64,000 nt of DNA, from assembly GCA_947561715.1 (NCBI GenBank), contig OX387202.1, positions 10,057,001-10,121,000 on the forward strand, written 5' to 3'. The stretch comes from Ascidia mentula. Its lineage: Eukaryota > Chordata > Ascidiacea > Phlebobranchia > Ascidiidae. Shown one piece after another: positions 10,669 to 25,300 of this stretch (its first letter is position 1; each line of letters begins with the position of its first letter). Position numbers and translations under genes: made by a program. Below the pieces are notes generated by a model. That model had not been told where the DNA came from. It did no database searches and saw only the letters and a list, made by a program, of their open reading frames with translations.

Positions 10669-13600
10669 TCAAAACGAATCCGCTTCTTGGTCGATGTATG
10701 GTATATCCTTGTTCGAAAAAGGAGCAGCACTTATTTCTGTAGCATACATGGGATTGTCATCTCCCTGTTCATCTGCCACACTCGTGGGCTGGGGCTGGGG
10801 CCAGCTTTGACTTAGTCGTTCTTCGCTCCTTTCAATAGCCTTCCGCCTTCGGAAGTATTGGATTCCTTCGTAAACGGCACCCAGTGGAATCCATACAGTA
10901 CAGCAAAGGGTTATGATGACAATGATTGCCAATGCAAAACCCGGGTATGGTAGCAATATATTGTAACCCTGCAAAAAAGGTATTTAGAATATTCAGAAGT
11001 TAACACTTTGCCGTTTTTTAACTGTTAGTCAAGGAATTGTTCTTGTTAAGACATTGTTTGAATGATACTAAGTCGGTTTTAAGTTGTACCTCAGGTTGCC
11101 AGGCCGAGTACATCAAAGTTTGGCTTGCGCTGTTGTACAGATAATAGATAAAAACTGCAAGTAGCAGTAGAGGACTTATGATGGGAATGGTTGCCCACCA
11201 GAACCAAGAACTTGCTTTTCGTATGATATTGTTACGCGGTGGCAGAATTTCAGACATCTCCTCGTTGAACCTGGAAAATTTTGTTTTTACAGCGTTTTTT
11301 TTGTTTTTTTTTAATTTTTTTTCTTTTGTACTACTTAACTGTGAAGATAATTATGTGCATGGAATGCATGTTAAGAAAATACTAGCCATTATAAGTTATG
11401 TTTATTTATGATTTTGTGAACAAGTGAGCACATGGAGTTTGCTTTAAGTATTGTAGTAAATGTACCCGATACCCAAAATAGTAAAATATATTAATTACAT
11501 TTATACGCCACAAACAACTTTCTGAATGAAAAAAAAACGTCTTGATGGGCTTTATTTTGACTATGCTGATAATGGGCATCTTTTGAAACCACGACAATGC
11601 AGTCGCTATAGAAACGAAGCCCCCAGTCAGAAGCGCTATGAGAGGACTACTTACTTTCTGTACTTGTATATCCATCCAACGGTTATAAGTTCAAAGAATG
11701 CGATGACTAGCAATGGGAGTGATCCAGCCCACTCATTGAATACATCCAACCAATAGTTACCGGACTGGGTTATAAAGGTGAGTGAAACCACGAGGGACAC
11801 AAGAATTATTCCAGCTGCATAAAACAAAGCTTGTTGTGTCATAGTGTCATTTGTTTAGCAGCTTTCCTTGTTATGCTAACGTTCGCGGCGTTTCATTTAT
11901 CAATTGTGCACTGCATATATATTTTTGTACCATATTTATTCAGTATAAAATATAAAATGGAATATTCTGCAACCTATGTTTAGCTGTCAAAAGTCGCAAG
12001 TGAAAATAAGGACATATCTGTTCAAAATAAGTACCCGATAATAGCCAGATGGGCTGTAACAACATTTTTCATTCACCCTGCGTCTGTTCGTGCACCTTTC
12101 GATTTTCCTTTTTTTATGCACACTGAGGTGACCATTCACCTTGTTAAAATGCCTTGTTTTCTACATTCCAGCACTTACTGACGGTGTATTCGTTTCTTAT
12201 TTTTCTTGTCAGTCCCAAATCAATAAGCGGAGTAAGGACTCCTTCAATATTCCCAAACATGGAGTCGAGACCAAGAGTCAGAAGCATCAGGAAGAATAGA
12301 ACCGACCAGAATGGAGAGCCCGGCATCTCCAATATGGCGTCAGCAAATACGATGAACGCCAAACCTGTCCCAGATGCGCCCTGTGGGTAAAAACAGAATA
12401 ACGTATTGTTACCCAGAAAACAATGAATGTTAAACTTGAAGATTGTGTTGGTTTTATTCGTAATATTACTACATGGAATTTTGGACCTGAATTGGATATC
12501 CAGAGGGTGGATTAGACCATTGAAAAAATAAACACGTGCTTATATTTTGAATTGCACATACAGTATATCGAGCACGAAATTCATAAGCGCTCAGGCCTAA
12601 AGAACTTGATAATATAGCCCAAAATATAGCCATCATTTATTATAATTTTTTTGCGGATACAGCAGGAGAGTTGTCCAAAGCTCTTACATCGTCCAAGTTT
12701 TTGGTGACGCTGCACTCGGCGATACTGAAATTCCCAGTTCCGTTTTGAATTATGATATTTTGATCAAGTAGGAATTGGTCATAAGTTTCCACTGTGATGT
12801 TTCCTTCAGATAGATCGAATTCGTTCAGAAGAATTTGAATATTGCTGAAACCATAAAACGTATGTTAATGGCGTTCACAAAAATATATCGTGGTAACCAC
12901 AAAGACTGTTCTCCCTGGCTCACAAGATTTTACAAAAAACAGCAATGGTTTTTCACTTTCGAATATTTTTCGAACAAAATAAACGCATATGATCGTACAA
13001 TCAGGAGTTCAAATGTTACATTTTCATGTATTTTACATGCAAATTCTGAATTTAGGAAATCGTTTCTATCTTACCTTTCTACACAGTGTTCGTAATCCAC
13101 TGTTGCCTTAAATCCAAGCACGGCAAAAATTACCACGCTTGCGAGAATACTTGTAGCACTGTTCACCACACACACGATGAAAGTGTCAAGTTCCACGTCA
13201 CTGTCTTTCGCATTGTAACTTGAAAAGGCGACCATTCCTCCAAACGCCAAACTCAGAGAGAAGAAGATTTGCGTTGCAGCCGTTAGCCATATCTGAGGGT
13301 CTGACAGTACAGACAGCTAGAAATGAAAGGTAATAAAAAGTGAGTTCTAATCTGAAATTTTGAAACTGTTTTTTTATAATTATTTTCAATACGTCTTTTC
13401 AATGCAAGTTCTCCTCACAGAGGAAAATGTAAATACTTCGAACATATATTTTCCTCCGCTAGATGACGTTATAGAGCACAGCAACACTTACAAAATACAG
13501 GAGCTTGTATGCACACAAAACTTACGTCTGGTTGAAACAGATATTGAAGTCCGGCCGATGATCCTTTTAAAGTGAGTCCACGGATTAGGAAGCAAAACAA

Positions 13601-16600
13601 CACGACATATGGGAATGTTGCGGTGAAATATACAACCTGCAATAAGATAACACATGCCATTGCATTAAAACAAGCATTTGTTGCTGCAGAAGTTGAGTGA
13701 AAATTGGATCAATTTTTTTCGGGCAATGTACAGATGTCAAATGCATGATTTGTCTAAGATTGTTTCGGTATACCGTGCATATACATGTTTTGCATAATTT
13801 CAGAAATTTCCTTGCAAATACTGCGGTAAGTTTGTAATACATGAGGATAAATATAAATAGTAACAAGATGTATAATAATAATAATAAGGTGAGATGTCCA
13901 AAACTGATATCAGACCCGCGCTTGCTGCGGCATTTACAGAATGATTTATGTCATTATATGGCTGACAAGCGCGTCGTTCCTGTCTGGAATTTCGTCCATA
14001 CCCCACCCAACGATCCGACTCAACTTCAATCATTAACTTAGTCAGGAAAGCCCACATGCGCTGTTTGCGTTGTTACAACTATCGCCACGAGCGAGAGAGT
14101 CGACAATGCGTATGGAGGAGGGGACTCATCTCAAATATTTACATTCTCTTTATTCAACTTTATACTGTGTTTGCAGCTGCAGACCTTCGGTGACGCATTA
14201 TACCTATATGGGGACGTTTTATAAACGAATGGAGTCGTTGGGAACCGGATTTAGTTGCATGTGACTGTACATGGTGTTCACAAACCCAGAAACATATGAA
14301 TTTCGAAAGAACTAGTCAACGAAATCGCATGCTTTATTGTTTAGTCCCAAACAATCTTTTTTAAGATAACTTACCTCTGCTCCACGTTTATTATATTTTA
14401 AGTTGTGCTGTTTTTTCACCGCAAATATTCATCGAATAATGTTAAACAACTTTAAAAGGCCACATGTTGTTGCCATTTGTAAACTCCCATAACAACCATG
14501 CTACACCACCCAACAGCAACCACTGATACCCATCTTTACTTAAAACGATGTTTTTAAGCTTACTTTTCCCGACGAAGCGATGCCTTTGATGACGCAGAGA
14601 CCCACGATGAGCCAGGCTAGGATTAGTACAGCCAGTAGGTGGGGTTGTATGTATCCGGGTTCGGCAATACTTGGAGAAATGTTGAGTGTTTCTCTGTACC
14701 AGTAGTACTCGGTGTTGGATGATCTTACACATTCCTCCACGTATGCGGTATTGTTGCTTGAAGGGTCCACTGGACATTTATTCCAGGGCAAAGGCTCCTA
14801 AATCACAGTTTGATTTTTTAAATTGCAAGTTTTTTTTATCATACGTCTTGTTGGAATAAAGGGATAATATAGGTGCAAAATAAATATAGCATGTTGGAAG
14901 GTAAATGCCAATTTTGTCCATTATCAACGCTGGAAGCTGATTGACAGATCATATCAGTTTTCATTATGTTATCGAGCAATTTAAATTTTAAAGGGACAAA
15001 ACCTGTCTACTGAATAAAATTATCTGATTTGGACTAAACGTTTTAATGATTATTTATTTTGCCGATTGAACAGCTTCGGAAATCATTTTATAGGGATGAC
15101 AATTTAGTTGGGAAAACGCAATGAATGTATGCAATCTGGACATAAAGTTTTTATGGTTCGAACCAAAGACAGAGTCAACTAATAAAACGACCAAAGCCCA
15201 AAGTTCGTGATTGTAGCTTTAATTTCTTTGTTCCGATAAAATCTTCGTACTTTGGAACGAGTTTAACTCAGGTAATACAATTTACGAACAATGACAACAC
15301 AAAAATGAACCAGACTCCATACTGACACTTGTAAACTTTATAGCTACCTAATAGGTCGAAAAAGTGGCCATTTGTCTGCACCTCACATACTTTATAGCAA
15401 GGGTTTTCCTGATAAGTTGACCACAATTCTTACCTGAAATGAATTGCAGATGTACCACAGACACCAGGCTATAATGGTGTTGTAGAACATTCCCACCAAC
15501 ATTGACACGAACAAACTGCAGACTCCGACTCCTGCATATACGTATCAAAATTACTTGCATGTTAACAATATCGTAGGAAGCCGTGTAATAAATGTCCCAG
15601 TCAACGCAGTTATAATTTAAACAGTGTACTTTTAGGGCAAATCGTTGGATACTTTGTATGCACTAAATGTATGATATCAATGCACCAGGGCTGCTATTCA
15701 CGGACGCATATAATATCCACACGTTTGCAACAGAAACAGGTACATGTTACTTTAACGCCCAGCAAAAGAAACATGTGTTCATTTGGATTTAGCCTGTGAA
15801 ATCGTGTCAATAGCAAATTATTGTACCTACCAACCATGAAGGGACTAAGAGTCTTCCAGGCCTTCACGCTGCCACAACGGAGCCATTGGCCGACCGAAAG
15901 CTCAAGATACAACAGGGGAAACCCCTCAAATACGAGCATGATCAAATAGGGAATAAGAAAAGCACCTGGAAAAGAAAAAGGGCTCGGTTTATGCACTGGT
16001 GTTGACCTGGGAATTTCTTTTGCGGATGTTATCAAGTTGACGGTGGGGTTCCGCCCCGTTATGACGTTTATGTTTGGCGGTGGTTTGGATATATTGGTTT
16101 TGTCGTCTGGTGGAAAAGTACTGAGACGGTTTGTTTTGAACTCATGTATCTATAACGGTGCGTGAAGTTCAGACATCCATACGTATGTTGCTAATGTTTG
16201 CACTATGACACGCTGGTAGATGTGGGCAACAATAAATAGTACAAAATACATTTATTTTTTCATAGTGGTCACTATATTGCACTATTACCCACAGTTTGCA
16301 TGTTTAAGTTGTATTTATTTTATGCATACAACTGGTTATTTTAGACAATCGGTTGCATTGTTTGTTGACACCAAGTTCAATACACACAACTTGCCACTAT
16401 ACGGACCAGCGGTTATGCGGTGCGTCAAGAGCGCAAACATGTTAAAGCATTTCTATGCCCGATAACGTACTGCATGTTGTGAGCAAGAAGACCTTGACGA
16501 GAACAGCGCAGTCATTATTCACCTGAAAACTTCAAATACAAAAACTGTTTTTTTTAGTTTAGAAAGTACCTGACTTTTTCCAGCTATGCAGTCACATTGA

Positions 16601-16856
16601 AAAATTTTTAAATTTGCAAAAGCGGTGGCGGCTAGTTAGAGCATCGAGATGCTTACATCAGACAATAAAACTACCTTAAAAGCACGATTAGTAAATATAC
16701 GAATTAACATGTTGTTCGCTCACCTCCTCCATTGCTTTGTAGTTGATACGGAAATCTCCAAACGTTGCCAAGGCCGACAGCAAACCCGATACAGGTCAAG
16801 AGAAATTGAGCTTTGTTATCATACTGAGGTCTTTCCTCATCTGTACCTTGGCCCAT
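10669..16856 (-). CDS. SLC6A18/19/20-type sodium-coupled neutral amino acid transporter (gene A)
   Basis: Eleven exons, 5' to 3': 16724-16856 (ATG 16856), 15831-15965, 15434-15531, 14564-14797, 13526-13636, 13075-13317, 12688-12844, 12179-12380, 11655-11814, 11090-11270, 10669-10968. About 650 aa and 12 TM segments are expected. Landmarks are [14 protein letters not shown] in TM1 (sodium and substrate site), EPLPWNKCP and [20 protein letters not shown] in the large outer loop, [43 protein letters not shown] and a long polar C-tail ending DSF. This signature is that of the B0AT1/B0AT3/SIT1 branch, transporters of neutral or imino acids across the plasma membrane. Exon 6 is 243 nt, where gene B has 242: there is one extra base near 13260 (GAGAGG where GAGAG is expected). 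It shifts the frame after ATQIFF and meets a stop about 20 codons later. All other phases fit, so this is either a null allele or a sequence error. Confidence 0.88.
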
Positions 16857-19353
16857 CCTGGCTCAAGTTAATCCTTTGGCTCTTCTCAAAAATACAGCGG
16901 GATGTTTTTTTGCGTAAGAAATTCCTATTTGCAGGCTGTGGAAAAGCAAAAGACAACGCTATATTCCCAACTTAAAAGTTTACAATTTTATTTGTTGTTC
17001 TTTGTTAACTTGTTGCAAATCTATGAAACGGGTCTCGAACAAATTATTTTATTAGATTGTAATACCTGTATTCTACCGAATTAACTCAACATGGAGTTAA
17101 ATGCACATCTATTATTGAAAACTTCGAAGGCAAACTGGTTTTTACTAAACTTAACTTGCCTAAATCTATTTCACACCAGCATATGTGAACACGAGTAAGT
17201 TGATACCTGACGTTACACGGATTCTTTGACATTTACTTTACATTTAACTGAAAATGATGTAAACATGGCCGGGCAAACTTGGAAAACATCTTCTTACATC
17301 GATCGTTATCGTCAATTATCTGACTGGTATCACTCACACATTACTCACACGACACCACATGAAAGAGTCAAGCTACGTCACCACCTTTGCGTCATAAACA
17401 CTTTTTTGAGCTGGAAACCGAATGCAATCGACCAAAAATATGTTCTTGAAACTTAATGGCACTAAAAAGCCCGCGACAACATTAAAATATTTTTGCATTT
17501 TCATGTATTTTGTTTATGTTTGGGTGTTAGCCCACAGGGTTATGTTTGTTGACACAGGATTTCCGCAGGGAGTAATAAACACTTATTTTCATCCGCTTTC
17601 GATTGAAGATTCGAAACGCGGAAGCATAACGTGTGACGTCATGACCACCGAAAATACCCTTAATGGTTGTTTTTCGTGACCTTTGGAATTAACTACTTTT
17701 ATTTCGGCATCTTAGCGTTGACATCACAACAAAGTCGTTTGCTTCACGTTTGTATAACTTTTTCCCATTTTTAAACTTCTAAACGCATTTATTGCTGTCA
17801 TCCGTTCAAAAACGACATTTTAAATCCGGAATTTCGAAAGATCATCCCTGAAGTATTTAGTGTGTTACGCATCCTTTCATCGCTTATTTTCTTTCATGTC
17901 CGAACATATCTTTTACAGATTGCAAATTATCTATTTTAGGATCGAATAACGCGTATGAAAACCACACATTCAGTGTTTTGTATCAAATACGGCGACTATC
18001 GCACCCCTTTCCAGTTGAATTGCCTGTCGCTTCCAGTAGAAAAGTCTTTCCTGAGTTCTAAGTAAAAGAATGGGAGCCACCTTTCGGGAACCGACAATAA
18101 AAACCCAACTTTTGTTTCCTTTTTTTTCCCGAAACTTTGAATTGCTCTTTTTGTGCCCGTAAAACTCTCTTTTAAAACACGAAGCTCTATCGGAAAGCGG
18201 GTTTTATTGCGGCCAACAAAGGCCATTAAGACTGTAACTTGATGTATGTGGGTTTTGGCAAACAGAAGTTAGCTGAACAAAAGGGCCTGGGGATTTTGTT
18301 CAAACAATTGGAGAAAAAAGTCAAAAAATGATAAATTCTGTGGCAACGGGAGTGATTTCCGAGGCTAAAAGCGAGAGGAATAGCAATAGTAGGCTTTAAA
18401 TCACCAAACAAGGAAACTCGCAGCAACAAAATCATTTTAAATCACAATTACGCGACAAAAACAAAGAATTTCTCGCTGTTACCGTACAGATAAACAAAAA
18501 ACAAACTCCTCATATGTTGTTTGTGACAGGGTGAACAGACAAGTAAGTCCACACTTTTACAAGCATTTACGATGTTAATGCAAACATTCAGAGCACGTCA
18601 AAGCAGTTACGAAAAATGCCATTGGGGCATCCGATAGAAAGAAAGAGAAATGCGAAAATTAAACACAAAGACCGCATACTACGTCCATGTAATGTACAAC
18701 CGGGCCTTCGTGCGTATTTAAGAAGGTCATGTGGGACAAAAAAAGAAAACGGCACATAAAAGTCCTAACATAGGAACAACATGCTATACAAGGATGCACA
18801 AATTATAGGATAAAAAGACAGTTTGAGCTGTTCTGTTTGTTCTAGGCCATTCTTGACACAGTTCATGCCATAAAACTTTGCATACATGCTACATTTGCGC
18901 GTAATACCAAAAGATAACAATGTTTTGGGGTTTACGCTATTGTTACGGGTTTATTTTGTTGTCAAGTAACATAACAGCTAGCTATAATATCTAAAACTAA
19001 AATTGCAATACCGAACAACAATACGGTTGAAAACTTTAACATTCTCACATCTAATTTGGCGTACATAATAAACAGAAACATAAGAACGTAAATATTACGA
19101 TACCAATATTGCCAAATAACAACCTTACTCCACCACAAAATATTTGTGTTCAAACAGGAGGTTTTTTTGTTTGTATCTGTACACTTCTAACTGTCAGAGA
19201 TCGGGCTGCAAGCGGCCGCGTACATTATTCCTGTCTTGTATAGACGTTATGGTGAGGTTTTACATTACTTTTCTACGATCCTGTTTCTACAGTCGGCACC
19301 GTCGTTAGTTTATGGAGATGCTGAATAGTTGATAAAAATCTTGTTGGAACTCT
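16857..19353. other. Intergenic region upstream of SLC6 gene A
   Basis: 2.5 kb with no exon I can support. It should hold the promoter of gene A and the 3' UTR of gene B. A palindromic TGACGTCA lies at about 17634-17641. Open frames at 17226-17679 and 17996-18435 lack homology, codon pattern or splice context and are not called. Confidence 0.45.
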
Positions 19354-22300
19354 TCAATACTTGTTTCTCCAAAAGCACATGTCGTTAAAAAAGTTTCCCC
19401 AACTTTTGTCGACTAACATGCCCTCCGGCACCTCCCCGTGGAAGGCCTTGTATTTGATATAGCGATAAAACCAGAACAGTGGGATGAAGATGCAGGGAAG
19501 AATGAAAAGAATCATGATGACGAAAATCGCGAACCAGGGATACGGTTTCGTTACTTGATCAGCCTGAAAACATATTGAAAGATTTGTATAAAACTGTCCA
19601 GATACTCATTACCAAATTGGCATACAAAGAAACATGCAATTTCAGATTGCTTTGGTGCAGCTTACAGTGATATAGGTTTATTAATAGTTAAATAAAGCTA
19701 TATCACTGTAAATTGATAAATCTGCCGGAATGTAACTTTTAATGAGTAAGAAAATGACTTACCGTGTCATTTCCAATCCAGGCAGAATATTCAAAGGTTC
19801 CAATTGCCGTTGTATAAACATATGCTCCGAACACAGCGAGTAAAATTGCTGGTGATATGATCAACCAGCATAGACGGAAATACCAGTGAAGCATCCATCC
19901 AGCTATAGTTTTGGGCCCGCCGAACATCCAAGTCAGGTCGTCATCAAAGCTGTTGATCAACAAAATTATTACATGATTTAGATCAGCGACTCACAAAGTT
20001 GGTTCAGCAGAACTCCGGCATTCCTTAACAAAATTTTTTTTTGTGAGCTACGGTCTTGTTGCTGGGTAAAAATAGTGATGACTTCGGAGGTTTCTTGACA
20101 ATTTAAAAAAAAAAAAAAAAAAAAACGGGTTCCGCGGACACATACATCGTATGTAAGAGTACAACATGAGCGGATTTAAGACACGTTCAGGTGTCAGCTA
20201 AAATCGAGTCTAACTTTTGTGGCCGCTTGATAATCTTTTTTGCAATATGCCAATTCGTATTGCAATATGAAATATCGTTACTAGAAGGATAACGTACAGG
20301 CATAATTTTACATAAAGGATATTACTGAAAGGATTGCGCAAACTTCATGTAAAGTGTTTTTGAAAAATCTACAAGTCTAACGTACTTTTTTACGCCGTAC
20401 GCCCAGGCAACGACCGTGATCTCAAAGAAGGCGATGACCAGAAGTGGAATGGACCCAGCATAATCGTTAAAAATGTCCACCCAGTAGTTTCCAGCTCTTG
20501 TGCAGAATAGGATCCCAATTATGCACGAAACGAGACATATCAAGCCTGGAATAGGAAGTTAATCAGGGTATGATATTTACGTTGCTTTCATTTTCCTGAA
20601 ATGCCTAAAATGTTACAAGATGCGTTACATTTCACAAAGCGAGGTTATTAGAGACATAATCTTTGTGCATATCGTTCATCCTATAGGCTTCCTTGCAGCA
20701 AAAAGTCAAAAAATAAAAAGCTTTTTCGTATTTTCAAATCCAGCGACACGTGACTCGCCAACTCAAATAGCGGAAAAACTGACCTGTTAACACAGGTTTG
20801 GGAATCTTCAATCCGAGATCAAACAACGGCGTTACCACACCCTCTACTGTTCCAAACATGGATCCCAATCCCAGTGACAAAAGCATGAGAAAGAATAGAA
20901 CTGACCACACTGGACTTCCAGGCATATTAATGATTGCTTCGGTGAAAACGATGAAGGCAAGTCCTGTGCCTTGTGATGCCTTTAAAATTAGGTTAAACAT
21001 GATTCTTACTTAAGAACATCACTGACGGTTTTGTAAATCTTCAATACAAACAAAATAGCCAACGCAATAGTCAAGAATTTCTTGATACAGACGTTTCGAT
21101 TGTTGTAATTGGTTATTTTGTTTGTATTGATGATTCCGACATCATTTATTAATTTTGAAACGTTTGAATTAACGTACTTTGGACATATAAGTAAAAAAAA
21201 CATTTCGGTGTAATTAAATTACCATAGACATATGTTGCTGTTGTTGCCAGCCATATTATAATTTAATAATAAAAACCATAGTCTTGGAAGTTATCCGTAT
21301 GATGCTTTGGATGAGGATTTCAAAAATCACAAAAATATCGTCTTTGTTCGATTCTTTTTGTGCTATCCGTGTGGCAAAAGAGGCAATCACGTACCTCGCT
21401 TAAAATATCTTGCAGGTTGCAGTAACTTAAGTTCAAGGTTGCAACTTTCCCCGTATCGTTTAATTGCGCTACTCGCTCGTCATAATTATCGTACGTGATG
21501 TTTCCCTCCGGCAAATCGAAATAGTCGAGCATGATTTGGGTGTTCCTGTGTGAAATAGAACAAAATGCATGATCTATAAAAGTACATCGGAACCTTGCAG
21601 AAATAAACAGCAAAGAGCCAACTATGTCCCCATGATATCAATTAACGGCATTTCCGACCGTTGCTATGGCACATCACATGCATACAAGCGTAAAAAGTTA
21701 AAGAAAACCCGTTAAGTTCAATTTAAGCCCTCACTATACATTTTACACACGCATATACTAAACTGTAAACATAAAATCATGTACGCAGGAAAAAAATAAA
21801 AACAGCAAAACCAAAAAATAACGCGAAATAAATCAATTACGCAATAAGTTCGGAGCATTGCATAAATTGAAATTCGTGTCAACACAATATTAGCATAGAT
21901 GTTTGTGATTTTGCAATCTTGTACGTTCCAAAACAACAGTTTTATTGGACCACAATCAACAAAACCGGAACAGTTTGAACATTGTTTGCAAATCATGCTA
22001 CTGAAAGCCGCAAAATTTCATCAACTTAGAGTTTGCTTTGCGCAGTAAACAACAATCTGACCCGGGAATAAAATCGATTGCTTGTTGAAGTGTTTTTCAA
22101 GCAAACACTGGCCCTGAATGAACGGTTTGTTTCAACTTAATTACTCGTGGAAGTTATTTAGTACTGTTGGTTTACTATACAGGCATTATGGGCCATTTTG
22201 TGACTGCGGCTAGCGAGGATAAATCTTTGTGTATCAAGCGTTTTTTTGAAGTGATTTTTAGCTGTTTATGGGAATTTCTGGGCTATGAATATTGCATCGC

Positions 22301-25300
22301 AAAGTACCCCGTTGGAGTAAACTATAATTGTTACCTTAATGGAGATATAAACAAATAACGTTATAGTCCAATACAACCACTTAGTTTTGTTGTGTATTTT
22401 TGTGTTGCCAGATTAATCAACTTTAACAGCGCTGTGCTCGCTTTACAGAAAATTCAGATACGAAAAGTTTGCACTTTCCATATATACGTACCCATCTAAG
22501 CAAGTCTCGTATTGTACAGTTGCCTTGTATCCCAACACAGCGAAGATGACAATTGATGCGAAGATGGAGGTAAGTGAGTTGGTGAGAGCGATGATAAGCG
22601 CGTCTCGCTGACAATCCTGTTTCTTCGGGTTGTAACTGGCAAAAGCGATCACCCCGCCGAAACCGAGACCCAGCGAGAAGAAAATTTGTGTCGCAGCATC
22701 CAGCCACACGTTTGGATCAGCCAGGATCGTGATCTGTTCACAAGTGCATGTTTCGATTGTTGTAATTCAATAAAAAGATATACAGTTTTTTCAACGTACA
22801 AGAATGCGCACATTTTTATGTGAAATATAACTTGTGCTGTTGAAATGGCCCCACTACGAAGGCCTTTTGGGGAGTTAACCTATTACAGCTATCATAAATG
22901 CGTCTCGAGAGACTAGTGCGTGGTTTTGATTTTGTTGGGACGTCAGCATAGCTTTGGACGAATTTTATATTCTCATAACGAACTGTGAGACCTTTCAGCT
23001 GTTCCACTGATAAAAAACGAGTTATCGTATTACGCAAACGAATTGTCTCTAACAAAGGTCAACATTTTTCGGAGGCATCGTCCTAATTAGGGATGGGTGC
23101 GTAACCGGTTCATAAAAGTTGGCACCCATCTGTGTAGGGATATGAGCTATTGTAAATAAAAAAACTTGAAGGCCTTTTATTGTAAAAGCCACTTGACGGA
23201 ACAGTAGCTATAGAAAGCAAGGTGTTGTGTCAAATTTACTTTAAAGGTTGGTTACTGTTTGAGCACTCACGATACGCCGTCATTGACAAATAAATTGTAC
23301 AATTATTTTAATTTGGGGGGGGGGGGGAGTTTGCAGAGAGAAGGGTGTAAAATTATTTTAGAGCCAACGAGCGAGCTCAGTTTCGAAAACCGTCATTAAA
23401 CAACTTGGGTGGGTATGAAAGTGTAAGACGTCATGGAATTTTTCAAACTTTGCTCCGTAGTTGTTGTTACCTTCAGGTAATTAACCAAGGAAATGATGCA
23501 CACTACACTTTTTAAATTTCTTGTATCGCTGTTTTTACATGCTTTGTGCTGTAATTGCACTGTGCACAACTTCAAACATACCAGGTACATGTCGATATGC
23601 TTGACAATTTTTTCAGCTGTGATCAGTTAGGATTGTTAATTCTTAGTTGACTGCAAAGTCAATCGTCAAAACAGCCAATAAATCCCAAAACTTTGACCTA
23701 TCGATGCTATTAATCAAAATGACAAAAAAACACCTAACGTGACAACCATTTAACAAAAATAATAGGAATGTGGTCATATGGGGGTGTGCGGGAAAGGATT
23801 TCTGCGAAAACTGAAATCATTTTTGTCATTCTTTTGGTCGACTCAAGCACAACAATTGTACTTGACAGCTAAACCCCCAACAATGTCAGCAACATCAGGA
23901 TTTGGGCATCGTTAGGGACCGAGGTAAACTAACAAACACACACTTGCTGCTCCTTTGGCTCATAATAAAAGTTTAACGAGGAAATGCGAGAGTCATTGCT
24001 AGTCACGTCACTCGAACTTTACCAAATATTTGCTTGTCATGTGGTATTTGCAACCAACGTCGATTCATGTCAGGTTAAAAGGTGAATGCGAGAGCTAAAG
24101 TAATAAATACTTCTCAGTCTTCAAATAAAGTGATAAGCGTATTATTCGCTTTCTTGTGATCCATAGACATCACAAGTTTCGTTGCAAAATAGCTGCAAAA
24201 TGGAATGTATTGAGAGTATATAAAACCGCTTGGAATACATTTTTGGGTTGTAACAGGCCAGTTGCCGAGCGTATACCCAAACAACTAAAGGTCGTTTTGA
24301 ATAATGCGAAATGCGGACATATTTACTGTAGTATGAACAATCCGAACCGTTCGGGTGCGTGATTTAGGGATTTTAAGCAAGACTTTTAATTGTTGTTTTT
24401 ACTCGATTGCGCACTGAACAGTCCCGGATGTTGCGCAACTCCATATTTTCCAGGGCTTGCAGCGAATCGGCTCGCACTAAAATTGCACGGGATCGATATT
24501 ACGAATAAACTCGAAAGCATGGCCACAATCTGTGGTATTAAATATTGAAAAAAACATAATACCGATACAACCTCCATGCATTCATATTTTGTCCTGTCAT
24601 GTCAGTTTGAATTGCTACAGCCACTCATTGGATAGTAAGAATAATAGCCAGAAAACACTTCACAAGCGAGCAAACAAGTGATAGGCAGAATGGGATAAAC
24701 ACTTCAGTGTGTGTATGCTGGCATGTGACTGCTAAAGTTTACCGACTTCGCCACGCGGACGTCGTCGCCTATTTGCGCTACCTGTACTAACTGGAAACTA
24801 TCAATAACCCGCATGACCACGCGATATTACCATTGTTTGCTTGCGCCCGTCCATGTTTTGTCCAAACCTACACTACCAATGAACGGGATAACTTGGATTC
24901 GCTAACGCCGGAGCTCCTTAAAACCAATAGGAAAAACAACAGAAACGAACAAAATGATTTATCGCTTGATCTGACCTATATATCGCTGCTAATTCTATTT
25001 GCAGTTATCTGTTGTGCCACTTAACGCCAAAGATTAATGCATTCCAAGATGTAGTAATGTATCATTCTATTGCAATAAAATGCAAATACATTGTACATTG
25101 CTTGACTTTACGTTTAGGTTTGCAATGGAACGCAAGTGAACAGTTACTTTGTTCGATTAAGTTGGTGCACGAAAAGTATTTTACCACTTTACAACAAAGA
25201 TTAAACCGCAGATTTAATTGTTTGAATGCGTCCATGTATTTATGCTATACATACTATATCACATAGTACTGAATTTACTTGAATAATGTCAAATTCGTGG

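Noticed and set aside
17996-18435. Adjacent basic open frames on - possibly from a processed pseudogene
   Set aside because: No match to a ribosomal or other abundant gene could be seen and codon use is unremarkable.
23092-23132. Another hAT end (GATGGGTGC...GGCACCCATC)
   Set aside because: Only a 9-10 bp hairpin with no paired element ends or target duplication.
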